Below, piece by piece: positions 14,728 through 22,546 of a stretch of DNA of 23,713 nucleotides (position 1 is the stretch's first letter; the number at the start of each line of letters is the position of its first letter). This stretch comes from CAIKKG01 sp037444725 (GTDB lineage: Bacteria > Patescibacteriota > Minisyncoccia > UBA6257 > GWB1-50-10). The notes beneath the pieces are model-generated. The model was not told the DNA's origin. It worked only from the letters and a program-made list of their open reading frames with translations, and ran no database searches. The stretch lies in contig JBBILW010000008.1 in the NCBI GenBank assembly GCA_037444725.1, forward strand, positions 1 through 23,713, written 5' to 3'. The position numbers and the translations under genes are program-made.

Positions 14728-15258
14728 ATGGAACACAATCCGAAAAGCATGGAAGAATTGATAAAGAAGGTGGAGACAATGAAGAAAAGCGGCACGGTGG
14801 ACCTTTCGACCGAGGAAGATCTCTCGATTGCCATAATGAATCTCGTAAGTCTTGAAGAGCACTTTTTCTTCACCGCTGAAAAAACAGGGAAGAACGAGTA
14901 CTTTGATTTACTCGCGGAGGTGCGCGAGGTGCGCAAGTCGCTCTTGAAGCGGATGATTGATTCGCACGAGGGCGAAACGTGGTGCATTTCAAAGCACCTG
15001 CTTGCGGCATCAATGCGCGTGATGGAGGTTGCGACAAAGCTGAACGGTGAGGGCAAGAAGGCGGAAGCAAAAGAACTCTTCGACAAGTCCTACAAGATTT
15101 ATTCGATGTTCTGGGCGCTGCGTTTGAAACTCATCAATCTTGATAGGGTGAAAAAGATTGCGGATGATAAAATTAATGTACACGACGAGAAGGGGACAAA
15201 GAAGCCCTGGTCAGTCGAAGATATCGTCGGGAAACTTGTAAATTGTTGCGATGAATAA
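14728..15258 (+). CDS. Conserved-looking helical protein of unknown function in the redox cluster
   Basis: 176 residues, no signal peptide or membrane helix, mainly alpha-helical and highly charged. It is not recognised. Residues that could bind metal or react as thiols cluster: E43-E44-H45, H80, E83, C86, H90 (in 'DSHEGETWCISKH'), and a vicinal pair C173-C174 three residues from the end. It lies between the CcdA-like gene (33 bases upstream) and the anchored thioredoxin gene, which it overlaps by 8 bases, so translational coupling and a role in the same thiol pathway are plausible. I have a weak memory of similar proteins beside thioredoxins in Patescibacteria; this was not checked. Cytoplasmic location is inferred from the lack of export signals. 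Confidence 0.85.
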   Translation: MEHNPKSMEELIKKVETMKKSGTVDLSTEEDLSIAIMNLVSLEEHFFFTAEKTGKNEYFDLLAEVREVRKSLLKRMIDSHEGETWCISKHLLAASMRVMEVATKLNGEGKKAEAKELFDKSYKIYSMFWALRLKLINLDRVKKIADDKINVHDEKGTKKPWSVEDIVGKLVNCCDE

Positions 15259-15643
15259 CGAAAAAAAGAACATTCTCATTGTAGTGGGACTTATGCTCGC
15301 GGTAGTCGTGGTTATTTGGGGTATGTGGTTCATTTCGCAGCCAAAGAGCACATCGAATCTCGTACCGTTCGCGCAGTGTCTTGCGACGAAGAAAGTGACG
15401 ATGTATGGAGCGTACTGGTGTTCGCATTGTCAGAATCAAAAAGCACTATTCGGAGACGCATTCCAATATGTGCCGTACGTAGAATGCACGCAGGAAACGA
15501 AATTGTGTGAATCGAAAGGCGTGCAGGGTTTTCCGACCTGGTTTGTGCCCCAGGGCGCGGGTAACGATAAAAAGCTTGAAGGGGAGCAGACATTGCAGAC
15601 GCTCGCGAACGAAAGCGGTTGTACTTTGCCGGTGGCTCAATAA
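15251..15643 (+). CDS. Membrane-anchored thioredoxin-like protein (VKOR-associated type, CSHC)
   Basis: 130 residues. Membrane anchor at about 8-28, then an extracytoplasmic thioredoxin fold. The active site is C57-S-H-C60 in 'TMYGAYWCSHCQNQKALFG', with the cis-proline loop 'GFPTW' (P95). Further cysteines at 43, 79, 86 and 124 fit the pattern of the thioredoxin domain fused to bacterial vitamin K epoxide reductase homologues ('VPYVEC ... LC ... GFPTW ... SGC'); here the VKOR part is absent. It could receive electrons from the nearby CcdA-like protein (reductase or isomerase role) or take oxidising equivalents from a VKOR elsewhere. Its 5' end overlaps the previous gene by 8 bases. Secreted cysteine-containing proteins are encoded in the same window. 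Confidence 0.92.
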   Translation: MNNEKKNILIVVGLMLAVVVVIWGMWFISQPKSTSNLVPFAQCLATKKVTMYGAYWCSHCQNQKALFGDAFQYVPYVECTQETKLCESKGVQGFPTWFVPQGAGNDKKLEGEQTLQTLANESGCTLPVAQ

Positions 15644-15651
15644 CACGATTC

Positions 15652-16932
15652 ATGAAGATACAAAACTTCCGCGAACTCGCAGTGACGAAAGAGCGTGAGA
15701 CGGCGCTCGCTATCGCGGAAGCGGGTCTTGAAGCCATTGATACTCAGAAAGCGATGGCGCGGGGCGTGACGAGAGAAAACGAAGTCTTACTCATTCAGGG
15801 GAAATATTTTCCGTTGAAGGACATCGATCGCATTTTCGTAATCGGTGCAGGGAAGTGCGCGTTCGATGCTGCGGAAGTGCTTGAGCGTATCCTGGGTGAA
15901 AAACTTACGGGCGGAGTCGTGGTAAGTCTCTGTGATACGGAGCTGAAGCGCGTGAAAACGTACTGCGGCACGCATCCGTTTCCCACGCCAATCAATGTTG
16001 AAGCGACTGCGGAGATAATTAAAACGCTGCAGGGACTCACGGAGCGCGATTTGGTCATTGCTATTATTTCGGGAGGAGGCTCGACGCTTCTCTGCCAGCC
16101 GGAAAAGCTGACCTGCGAAAACGAGGCGGACGTCGTGAGGGCGCTATTTAAGAAAGGCGCAACTATCGAAGAAATAAATATTCTCCGCAAGCATCTATCC
16201 TATGCGCGCGGAGGATTTCTTGCGCAGTATGCGTATCCTGCGCAGGTAGTTTCGCTCATATTTTCCGATGTTCCCGGGAACGACATCCGTTACGTAGCGT
16301 CGGGGCCGACCGTGAAAGACACGACCACGGTCGCAGATGCAGCTGCAGTACTCAATAAATACGAACTTGAGAAAGAGCTTGGGTTTAAAATTCCACTCAT
16401 TGAAACACCGAAGGATGATAAGTATTTTTCGCACGTATGGAATACGCTGCTCGTTTCAAACGAGCTCGCGCTCTCGGCGATGGCGGAAAAAGCGCGTGAT
16501 CTTGGGTTTGCTCCCGCCATAAAAACCGCGACGCTGAGCGGCGAGGCGCGCGAGGTGGCGACGAATATCGTGAATGAACTGCACGCAACGCAACCGCACT
16601 CGGTGTTGCTCTACGGCGGGGAGACGACGGTAACGGTTACGAAACCCGGAAAGGGAGGGCGCGGACTTGAGGGGGTGCTCAGTGCATGTTCCTCAATAGC
16701 GGTGGGTGAACTCTACATGTCGGTAGCGACGGACGGGCGTGATAACACGGATTTTGCAGGCGCGCTCTGTGATATAATGACTAAAGAAAAAGCGCGGCAG
16801 CGTGGACTTGATATCATGCGACACCTCGAAGATAACGCTTCGTATAGCTTTTTTGAGCAAACGAAGGATTATCTTATGACCGGACCAACCGGTTCGAACG
16901 TGTCGGATCTCATCATCGCTGTAAAAATATAA
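15652..16932 (+). CDS. Glycerate 2-kinase (DUF4147/MOFRL family)
   Basis: 426 residues from ATG 15652, which lies 8 bases after the previous stop; an in-frame TTG at 15619 would overlap that gene and is less likely. The N-terminal DUF4147 part has 'FVIGAGKCAFDAAEVLE' (64-80) and 'IISGGGSTLLCQP' (about 138-150), and 'LRKHLSYARGG'. The C-terminal MOFRL part has 'YGGETTVTV' (from about 321), 'GRGLEG' , 'ATDGRDNTDFAGA' and 'TGSNVSDL'. The family phosphorylates D-glycerate with ATP to 2-phosphoglycerate in the cytoplasm. The usual 'GAGKAS' reads 'GAGKCA' here. Enolase, which uses the product, is encoded four genes downstream, and PEP synthase is next after 3 bases. Confidence 0.92.
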   Translation: MKIQNFRELAVTKERETALAIAEAGLEAIDTQKAMARGVTRENEVLLIQGKYFPLKDIDRIFVIGAGKCAFDAAEVLERILGEKLTGGVVVSLCDTELKRVKTYCGTHPFPTPINVEATAEIIKTLQGLTERDLVIAIISGGGSTLLCQPEKLTCENEADVVRALFKKGATIEEINILRKHLSYARGGFLAQYAYPAQVVSLIFSDVPGNDIRYVASGPTVKDTTTVADAAAVLNKYELEKELGFKIPLIETPKDDKYFSHVWNTLLVSNELALSAMAEKARDLGFAPAIKTATLSGEAREVATNIVNELHATQPHSVLLYGGETTVTVTKPGKGGRGLEGVLSACSSIAVGELYMSVATDGRDNTDFAGALCDIMTKEKARQRGLDIMRHLEDNASYSFFEQTKDYLMTGPTGSNVSDLIIAVKI

Positions 16933-16935
16933 ACA

Positions 16936-19398
16936 ATGACAAAAGAACACGCAGGAAAGTTCGTATTGTGGTTCAGTGAGGTGGGTATTAAGGATGTCGG
17001 ACTCGTGGGCGGCAAGAATGCCGCGCTCGGCGAGATGTATTCGAATCTCGTACCGCTCGGCGTGAATATTCCCGACGGTTTTGCGTTAACCGCGGACGCA
17101 TATCGCTATTATTTTGAACAAACCGGCCTCGATAAGAAGGTGCGCGAGATACTTGCGGACCTCGACACGCACGACATGCGCAATCTCGCAATTCGCGGGA
17201 AAAAGGTGCGCGATGCGATTATTGCGACCGAACTCCCTCAGGCATTGCGTGATATTATGGCGTCTTCATACGCGGAAATGGAGAAGAGGTACGGGAAGAA
17301 TATAGACGTCGCGGTGCGCTCATCGGCAACTGCGGAAGACCTTCCGGGTGCTTCGTTCGCGGGTCAGCAGGAGACCTATCTTAATGTAAGGGGAGTATCC
17401 GATTTACTGCTCTCGACAAGGAAGTGCATCGCGTCATTGTTTACGAATCGCGCCATTTCATACCGTTTCGACAAGGGTTTTTCGCACTTTGACACCGCGC
17501 TTTCGGTGGGTGTGCAGCGAATGGTGCGCTCGGACCTTTCATCGTCCGGCGTCGCGTTTACCATTGATACCGAATCCGGTTTCGACAAAGTGGTGGTTAT
17601 TAACGGCATTTACGGTCTTGGAGAGTTCATCGTGCAGGGCAAGGTGATTCCCGACGAATTCATCGTGTTCAAGCCCACGCTCGAACAGGGATATAATCCG
17701 ATTATTTCAAAAACACTCGGCAAGAAAAACGTGAAGCTCGTATACGCAATGCGCGGCACGAAGCAGGCCACGGTTTCATGGGATGACGAGCAGAAGTTCA
17801 GTTTGACCGACGAAGAGGTGAAGAAGCTTGGGAAATGGTGTGTGGAGGTGGAAAAACATTTCTCAGCAAAGCATAACCGTTATCAGCCGATGGATATCGA
17901 GTGGGCGAAAGACGGTCGCACGGGCGAGTTGTTTATCGTGCAGGCGCGTCCCGAGACCGTAATTTCATCCGGGGACAAGTCCGTATTTAAAGAATACCGA
18001 TTGAACAAGAAGAGCGAAGCGCTCGTAAAAGGTATCGCGGTGGGCGCAAAAATCGGCTCCGGAAAAGTGCGCGTGCTCCGCGATGCAAAGCACATCAGCG
18101 CATTCCAGAAAGGCGAGGTGCTCGTGACTGAAATTACCGATCCGGATTGGGAGCCGATTATGAAAATCGCATCGGCAATCGTGACCGATAAGGGCGGACG
18201 CACGTCGCACGCCGCAATCGTGTCCCGCGAACTTGGCATTCCCTGTATCGTGGGTTCAAAAACGGCGACGCGCGTGTTAAAAAACGGGAGAGAGGTAACG
18301 GTGGATTGCTCGGCGGGAGAAGTGGGAACAGTGTACGATGGCAAACTTCCGTACGAGATTTTGGAGCATAAGCTCGACGAGATGCCGAAGATTAAGACGA
18401 AGATTATGGTGAACATCGGTTCGCCCGATGAAGCGTTCAAGAATCATTATTTGCCCGCAAAAGGCGTGGGACTCGGCCGTCTCGAGTTTATCATTGCATC
18501 GCACATTAAAATTCATCCGAATGCGCTCATCGATTATAAGAAGCTGAAGAAGGGCGCGCAGACGTCCTATATCCGTGAGACGCTCCACGAAATCGAGCGT
18601 GCTACGCGCGGATATGAGAACAAGGAGAAGTATTATGTCGACAAGCTCGCACAGGGAATCGCGAAAATCGGTGTGGCGCTCTACCCGAACGAAGTCATTA
18701 TCCGTTTTTCCGACTTCAAAACGAACGAATACAGTAAGCTTATCGGCGGTGAGTTGTACGAACCGCATGAGGAAAATCCGATGCTCGGTTGGCGCGGCGC
18801 GTCCCGTTATTATGACCCTAAATTCAAGGCGGCATTCGGTCTTGAGTGCGAAGCGATGAAGATTGTACGCGACGAGATGGGACTCACAAACGTCGTGCCA
18901 ATGGTGCCGTTTTGCCGTACGCCTGAGGAAGGCGCGAAGGTTGTGGAGGCTATGGAAGCGCACGGTCTTGAGCGGTCAAAAGATAAGAAGCTTAAGGTAT
19001 ACGTGATGTGCGAAATTCCCTCGAATATCCTTCGAGCGGACGAGTTTTTGAACATTTTCGACGGTATGTCGATTGGTTCAAACGACCTCACGCAGCTTAC
19101 GTTGGGATTGGACCGCGATTCCGGCATTGTGACGCATATCGGCAACGAGAACGATCCTGCGGTGAAAAAACTTATCGCGGAAATAATCCAGAAGTGTAAG
19201 GTAATGGGGAAATATATCGGCATCTGCGGTCAGGCGCCGTCCGATTACCCTGATTTCGCGAAGTTCCTCGTGGAGGAGGGAATCGAGAGTATGTCGCTGA
19301 ATCCTGATACGGTAATCAAGACCATCATGGCGCTCGGGAAAAAAGAGAGAAAGCCGAAAGAAAGGCCGGCGGCAAAATCAACCGAAATCACAGAATAA
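16936..19398 (+). CDS. ppsA: Phosphoenolpyruvate synthase (pyruvate, water dikinase)
   Basis: 820 residues, close to the usual 790-820. Domains in order: ATP-binding (residues 1-345; 'VGGKNAALGEM', 'VAVRSSATAEDLPGASFAGQ', 'VQARPETV'), the phosphohistidine swivel domain ('TDKGGRTSHAAIVSRELGIP', catalytic H425) and the PEP-binding barrel ('NPMLGWRGASRYYD', 'MCEIPSN', 'SIGSNDLTQLTLGLDRDS', 'GICGQAPSD' with catalytic C764). It interconverts pyruvate plus ATP with PEP, AMP and phosphate. In fermenting Patescibacteria it could run toward pyruvate and ATP when no pyruvate kinase exists; that is inference. It lies 3 bases after glycerate kinase, with no Shine-Dalgarno site. The end is a Lys/Pro-rich tail (KKERKPKERPAAKST). 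Confidence 0.96.
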   Translation: MTKEHAGKFVLWFSEVGIKDVGLVGGKNAALGEMYSNLVPLGVNIPDGFALTADAYRYYFEQTGLDKKVREILADLDTHDMRNLAIRGKKVRDAIIATELPQALRDIMASSYAEMEKRYGKNIDVAVRSSATAEDLPGASFAGQQETYLNVRGVSDLLLSTRKCIASLFTNRAISYRFDKGFSHFDTALSVGVQRMVRSDLSSSGVAFTIDTESGFDKVVVINGIYGLGEFIVQGKVIPDEFIVFKPTLEQGYNPIISKTLGKKNVKLVYAMRGTKQATVSWDDEQKFSLTDEEVKKLGKWCVEVEKHFSAKHNRYQPMDIEWAKDGRTGELFIVQARPETVISSGDKSVFKEYRLNKKSEALVKGIAVGAKIGSGKVRVLRDAKHISAFQKGEVLVTEITDPDWEPIMKIASAIVTDKGGRTSHAAIVSRELGIPCIVGSKTATRVLKNGREVTVDCSAGEVGTVYDGKLPYEILEHKLDEMPKIKTKIMVNIGSPDEAFKNHYLPAKGVGLGRLEFIIASHIKIHPNALIDYKKLKKGAQTSYIRETLHEIERATRGYENKEKYYVDKLAQGIAKIGVALYPNEVIIRFSDFKTNEYSKLIGGELYEPHEENPMLGWRGASRYYDPKFKAAFGLECEAMKIVRDEMGLTNVVPMVPFCRTPEEGAKVVEAMEAHGLERSKDKKLKVYVMCEIPSNILRADEFLNIFDGMSIGSNDLTQLTLGLDRDSGIVTHIGNENDPAVKKLIAEIIQKCKVMGKYIGICGQAPSDYPDFAKFLVEEGIESMSLNPDTVIKTIMALGKKERKPKERPAAKSTEITE

Positions 19399-19592
19399 TG
19401 AAAAAAGTATTTTTGATTCTCGTTTCTATCACATTGCTTCTCGCGCTCGCGCTTCTTATAAGGTTTTCATTTAGCGGTGCGGAAGATGCGTGGGTATGTG
19501 AAAATGGCGCATGGATAAAACATGGCAATCCGACCGCAGCGATGCCGACGGAAGTCTGCGCGGCGGAGCCGCAGCCTCCCGCAACGAAGTAA
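19398..19592 (+). CDS. Small membrane-anchored 'HGNP' protein
   Basis: 64 residues; its ATG overlaps the PEP synthase stop by one base (TAATG), which supports real translation by coupling. Residues 4-21 are a membrane anchor. The short outer part reads 'AWVCENGAWIKHGNPTAAMPTEVC': two cysteines (C34, C54) bracket a conserved-looking Trp/His/Gly/Asn/Pro core. I recall the 'C-x-x-G-x-W-x-x-HGNP' pattern in other small Patescibacteria proteins; no function is known to me. The cysteines may pair outside the cell, which would connect it to the redox genes upstream. Confidence 0.75.
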   Translation: MKKVFLILVSITLLLALALLIRFSFSGAEDAWVCENGAWIKHGNPTAAMPTEVCAAEPQPPATK

Positions 19593-19598
19593 TGAAGC

Positions 19599-20603
19599 AT
19601 GAAGATAGGATTTTTTGAACTTGAAGGCTGGGAAGAGAAGATACTACGTGAGCGCTTTGCGGGCCACGAGCTTCGTTTCAGCAACGATAAGTTGAGCGAA
19701 TCGACTATTCCTCCGCAAACCGACTTCGAAGTCATTTCGGTGTTTGTGAATTCGGAAATAAACGCGGCTACGCTTGCGGCGTTTCCGAATCTAAAATATA
19801 TGACCACGCGCTCGACAGGGTATGACCACATCGACGTGAAGGCGTGCGCTGCGCGCGGCGTGAAGGTGGGGTTTGTTCCGGGATACGGCGACCATACTGT
19901 TGCCGAATTCGCGTTTGGCCTTATTTTGAATCTTACACGCAAGCAGTATCGTGCCATCGATCAGATTAAAGAAACTGACTCGTTTTCGCTTGTGGGTTTG
20001 CGCGGCATCGATTTGAAAGGAAAAACACTCGGCGTGCTCGGCACGGGGCGCATCGGCAAGGAGGCGATTAAGATTGGCAACGGATTCGGAATGCAAGTCA
20101 TTGCGTACGATCCGTTCCCGAATGAGGAGGCCGCAAAAACGCTGCATTTTTCTTATTCGTCGCTTGAGGGTGTTCTTGGAAATGCAGACGTGATTACCAT
20201 CCATTGCCCGCTTACAGAACAGACGCACCATCTCATCAATCGCGACACGATAAAACTTATTAAACGCGGCGCGTATCTTGTGAACACGGCACGGGGCGGC
20301 ATCGTAGAGACGGCCGCGCTCGTGGACGCCCTGATGGACGGCACGCTCGCCGGTGCGGGACTTGATGTGCTCGAGGAAGAGGGAGATGTGCATGACGAAA
20401 TGAAGCTTATTGGTTCAAGAGAAATGCGTGAAGAGAGGCTTCGCGTCATGCTGCAGAATCATTCGCTCATGCATATGACTAATGTGCTTATCACGCCGCA
20501 CAATGCATTCAATACGCAGGAAGCGCTTGAGCGGATACTCAGTACAACTATTGATAACGTGGCGAGCTTCATCGCGGGAGCGCCGAAAAATCTTGTTCCG
20601 TAA
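19599..20603 (+). CDS. D-isomer-specific 2-hydroxyacid dehydrogenase, D-lactate dehydrogenase-like
   Basis: 334 residues. The catalytic domain surrounds an NAD-binding Rossmann domain ('LGVLGTGRIGKEAIKIGNGF'). Catalytic residues are all present: R232 ('NTARGGIV'), D256 and E261 ('GLDVLEEEG'), H301 ('TPHNAFNT'). The 'STGYDHID', 'VPGYGDHTVAEFAF' and 'TPHxAFxT' stretches match D-lactate dehydrogenases rather than phosphoglycerate or glycerate dehydrogenases, whose His motif is usually 'TPHxG'. The probable reaction is pyruvate plus NADH to D-lactate, regenerating NAD in fermentation. Reduction of hydroxypyruvate to glycerate, feeding the glycerate kinase upstream, is the alternative. It starts 6 bases after the small anchored protein and ends 5 bases before enolase. 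Confidence 0.92.
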   Translation: MKIGFFELEGWEEKILRERFAGHELRFSNDKLSESTIPPQTDFEVISVFVNSEINAATLAAFPNLKYMTTRSTGYDHIDVKACAARGVKVGFVPGYGDHTVAEFAFGLILNLTRKQYRAIDQIKETDSFSLVGLRGIDLKGKTLGVLGTGRIGKEAIKIGNGFGMQVIAYDPFPNEEAAKTLHFSYSSLEGVLGNADVITIHCPLTEQTHHLINRDTIKLIKRGAYLVNTARGGIVETAALVDALMDGTLAGAGLDVLEEEGDVHDEMKLIGSREMREERLRVMLQNHSLMHMTNVLITPHNAFNTQEALERILSTTIDNVASFIAGAPKNLVP

Positions 20604-20608
20604 ACTAT

Positions 20609-21805
20609 ATGAAAATTCACGAAATAGAACTGAGAAAAATATTCGACTCACGTGGAGAGCCGACGATTGAAATAATCCTAATTGATGGCGAGGGGCGCCG
20701 CTTCACTGCCGCGGTACCCTCCGGCAAAAGCAAGGGAGCACGGGAAGTAAGTACGTTCGGCTTTGAAGAGGCGCGTGTGGCGGTAGATAAAATCAGAGAA
20801 ACAGTTGCGGCGAAAGTGTTCGAGGAAATAGGCGAGGTGGACGCTTTTCTGCTTGGTATCGACGGTACGCCTGAAAAAAGGATATTGGGCGGCAATGTGA
20901 TGCTCGGCGTTTCTATTGCCGCGGCGCGTGCGCTCGCGCATGAGTCAAAGCGGGAGGTGTGGGAGCTGATTCGGGAGGAATATTTCAGCGATATCACCGA
21001 GGAGCGCGTTCCTCTCATTTTTTCAAATTTCATTAACGGAGGAGGGCATGCCAACAACAATCTCGACATACAGGAATATCTCGTAGTGGCGCGTACCAAT
21101 GGTTCCGTAACGAACACGATTACCAAACTGATTGATTTATACCGCGCGACGGGAGAGTTTTTATCAAAACAGTTCAAATTGAAAAACATTCCGATTGGAG
21201 ACGAAGGCGGTTATTCGCTCGATTTTCCAGATAATTTTGAACCACTCTCGATTCTTGAGGCGCTCATTGATGAAAATGATTTGGAGAACGAATTCATTCT
21301 CGGTGTAGACGCCGCTGCATCGCATTTCGGCTCGGAAAAGGGCTATACACTCGATAAGAAGAAGCTCACGCGCGAAAAACTCGTGGAAAAATATAAGGAA
21401 TATTTCAAGAAATCAAAACTGTTATTTTCCATCGAGGATCCGTTCGGAGAAAATGATGCGGAGGGATTTATCAAATTGCGTGAAGCCCTTCCCGAAAAAT
21501 GGGTAGTGGGCGATGATTTAACGACGACGAACGCGAAAGAAATCGAAAATCACGCAGGTGAAGGCGCGATAAATGCAGTGATAATCAAGCCGAATCAGAT
21601 TGGTACCATCGCGGAGGCGTGTGGTGCCGTTCAGGCGGCGCGAAGGCATGGCGTGAAGATTATCGTATCGCATCGCTCAGGCGAGACGGAAGATGCGTTT
21701 GTCATCGAACTTGCAAAGGCATGCGGTGCGGACGGCGTAAAAATCGGCGCGCCGGTCAAGGAGCGTCTTGTGAAGTTCAATGAACTTATCAGGCTGTATC
21801 AGTAG
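20609..21805 (+). CDS. eno: Enolase (divergent, short form)
   Basis: 398 residues, against about 430 for typical bacterial enolases. Signature and active-site residues remain: 'FDSRGEPTIE', H147 ('INGGGHANNN'), E199 ('GDEGGY'), Mg ligands D234 ('GVDAAAS'), E276 ('SIEDPF') and D302 ('VGDDL'), base K327 ('IIKPNQIGT'), H355 ('VSHRSGETED') and K378 ('VKIGAP'). It should convert 2-phosphoglycerate to PEP. Oddities are the mobile loop 'PSGKSKG' in place of 'PSGASTG', 'KPNQ' in place of 'KxNQ' with usual Leu/Val/Phe, and 'GVKIGAP' for 'QIKTGAP'. Its substrate is the product of the glycerate kinase and its product is the substrate of the PEP synthase in the same operon. Confidence 0.94.
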   Translation: MKIHEIELRKIFDSRGEPTIEIILIDGEGRRFTAAVPSGKSKGAREVSTFGFEEARVAVDKIRETVAAKVFEEIGEVDAFLLGIDGTPEKRILGGNVMLGVSIAAARALAHESKREVWELIREEYFSDITEERVPLIFSNFINGGGHANNNLDIQEYLVVARTNGSVTNTITKLIDLYRATGEFLSKQFKLKNIPIGDEGGYSLDFPDNFEPLSILEALIDENDLENEFILGVDAAASHFGSEKGYTLDKKKLTREKLVEKYKEYFKKSKLLFSIEDPFGENDAEGFIKLREALPEKWVVGDDLTTTNAKEIENHAGEGAINAVIIKPNQIGTIAEACGAVQAARRHGVKIIVSHRSGETEDAFVIELAKACGADGVKIGAPVKERLVKFNELIRLYQ

Positions 21806-21811
21806 TTGTTT

Positions 21812-22489
21812 ATGTCCTCAATCAATTATTCCTCATTGCTAGTAATGCTTACGCCGTTATTCATGTCGGCGATATTTCTTTTAGCCGCATTTGCGTATGG
21901 ATTCAGGCATACGTCAGTGGGGGCGAAGATGAGGAAGTGGGTGGGCATGAAAAACCTTGTCCGCGCAGCGGTGTATTTTCGCATCGCATATGCGGGATTA
22001 CTCACTGTCACGCAGTATTACATCTGGACGGGTATGGGTGCAGTCGGCGAGGTATTTTTAGACGCGCCCGTTTCTAAAGCGGTTCCCGAGCCTTTGGTGG
22101 GTGCGCTTTCTGCAGTGTTCAATCATCCGCTCGGCTATTTCCTGTTTTACTCATATGGAAGATTTTGGCTGAATGCGATTCTCTCAATCCTCGTTGCATG
22201 GGCATTTCATAAGCTGCTTTTAGCGCTTCGGAAGTACAACGGGCGCTTTTTCGAAGAAGGGGAGGTGGAGCTTGGCTATGTTATGGCGCTTATCGCGGGC
22301 TGGCCTGTGTTTGTCGTTTTCCTTCCGCTTATTTTCGTTTTTGTGGTGCTCGTTTCAATCGCGCGGCTCATAATAATGAAAGAGGCCTATACCACCCTCG
22401 GCTGGCCTTTCATTTGTGCAGCAGCAGTGTGCATTCTCTGGGGTTCAAAGCTTGTTATTGCGCTTAATTTGGGAATGCTCTCGATATAG
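21812..22489 (+). CDS. Polytopic membrane protein of unknown function
   Basis: 225 residues from ATG 21812; the in-frame TTG at 21806 adds only two residues and touches the enolase stop. About five membrane segments are visible (near 9-30, 50-70, 115-139, 155-187, 197-217). Between the second and third lies a loop of about 45 residues with 'YYIWTGMGAVGEVFLDAP' and Pro/Val-rich sequence. No family was recognised. It is the last gene of the carbon operon, 6 bases after enolase, followed within 14 bases by a terminator. A transport role linked to the metabolic genes is possible but nothing in the sequence shows it. Confidence 0.8.
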   Translation: MSSINYSSLLVMLTPLFMSAIFLLAAFAYGFRHTSVGAKMRKWVGMKNLVRAAVYFRIAYAGLLTVTQYYIWTGMGAVGEVFLDAPVSKAVPEPLVGALSAVFNHPLGYFLFYSYGRFWLNAILSILVAWAFHKLLLALRKYNGRFFEEGEVELGYVMALIAGWPVFVVFLPLIFVFVVLVSIARLIIMKEAYTTLGWPFICAAAVCILWGSKLVIALNLGMLSI

Positions 22490-22502
22490 GGAGAGGCATA
22501 GT

Positions 22503-22530
22503 GCGGCCTGTATCGCTAACAGGTCGTTTT
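22503..22530 (+). terminator. Rho-independent terminator after the carbon operon
   Basis: GCGGCCTGT (22503-22511) pairs with ACAGGTCGT (22519-22527) in a 9-base-pair stem with two G-U pairs and a 7-base loop, followed by a run of T (22527-22530). It lies 14 bases after the stop of the membrane-protein gene and 5 bases before a TATAAT box. Confidence 0.8.
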
Positions 22531-22534
22531 GGTA

Positions 22535-22540
22535 TATAAT
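22535..22540 (+). promoter_or_regulatory. -10 box (TATAAT) giving a leaderless mRNA
   Basis: Exact TATAAT with only 6 bases between it and the ATG at 22547, so transcription should start on or next to the A of the start codon. There is no room for a Shine-Dalgarno site. The -35 region falls in the terminator loop and 3' arm, without a TTGACA-like sequence. Confidence 0.7.
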
Positions 22541-22546
22541 TGAATT

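Noticed and set aside
15619..15651. TTG start at 15619 for glycerate kinase
   Set aside because: It overlaps the thioredoxin gene; ATG 15652 begins just after that gene's stop and fits the family's N-terminus.
16771..16778. GATATAAT inside the glycerate kinase gene as a promoter
   Set aside because: It encodes conserved residues (CDIM), is 160 bases from the next start, and no other signal supports it.
16885..16905. GGTTCGAAC resembling a tRNA T-loop
   Set aside because: No acceptor, D or anticodon stems can be built around it, and it lies in the conserved 'TGSNVSDL' codons of glycerate kinase.
18277..18963. 228-residue open frame on the minus strand across PEP synthase
   Set aside because: It is antisense to conserved catalytic sequence and its translation shows no recognisable family; a shadow of a codon-biased gene.
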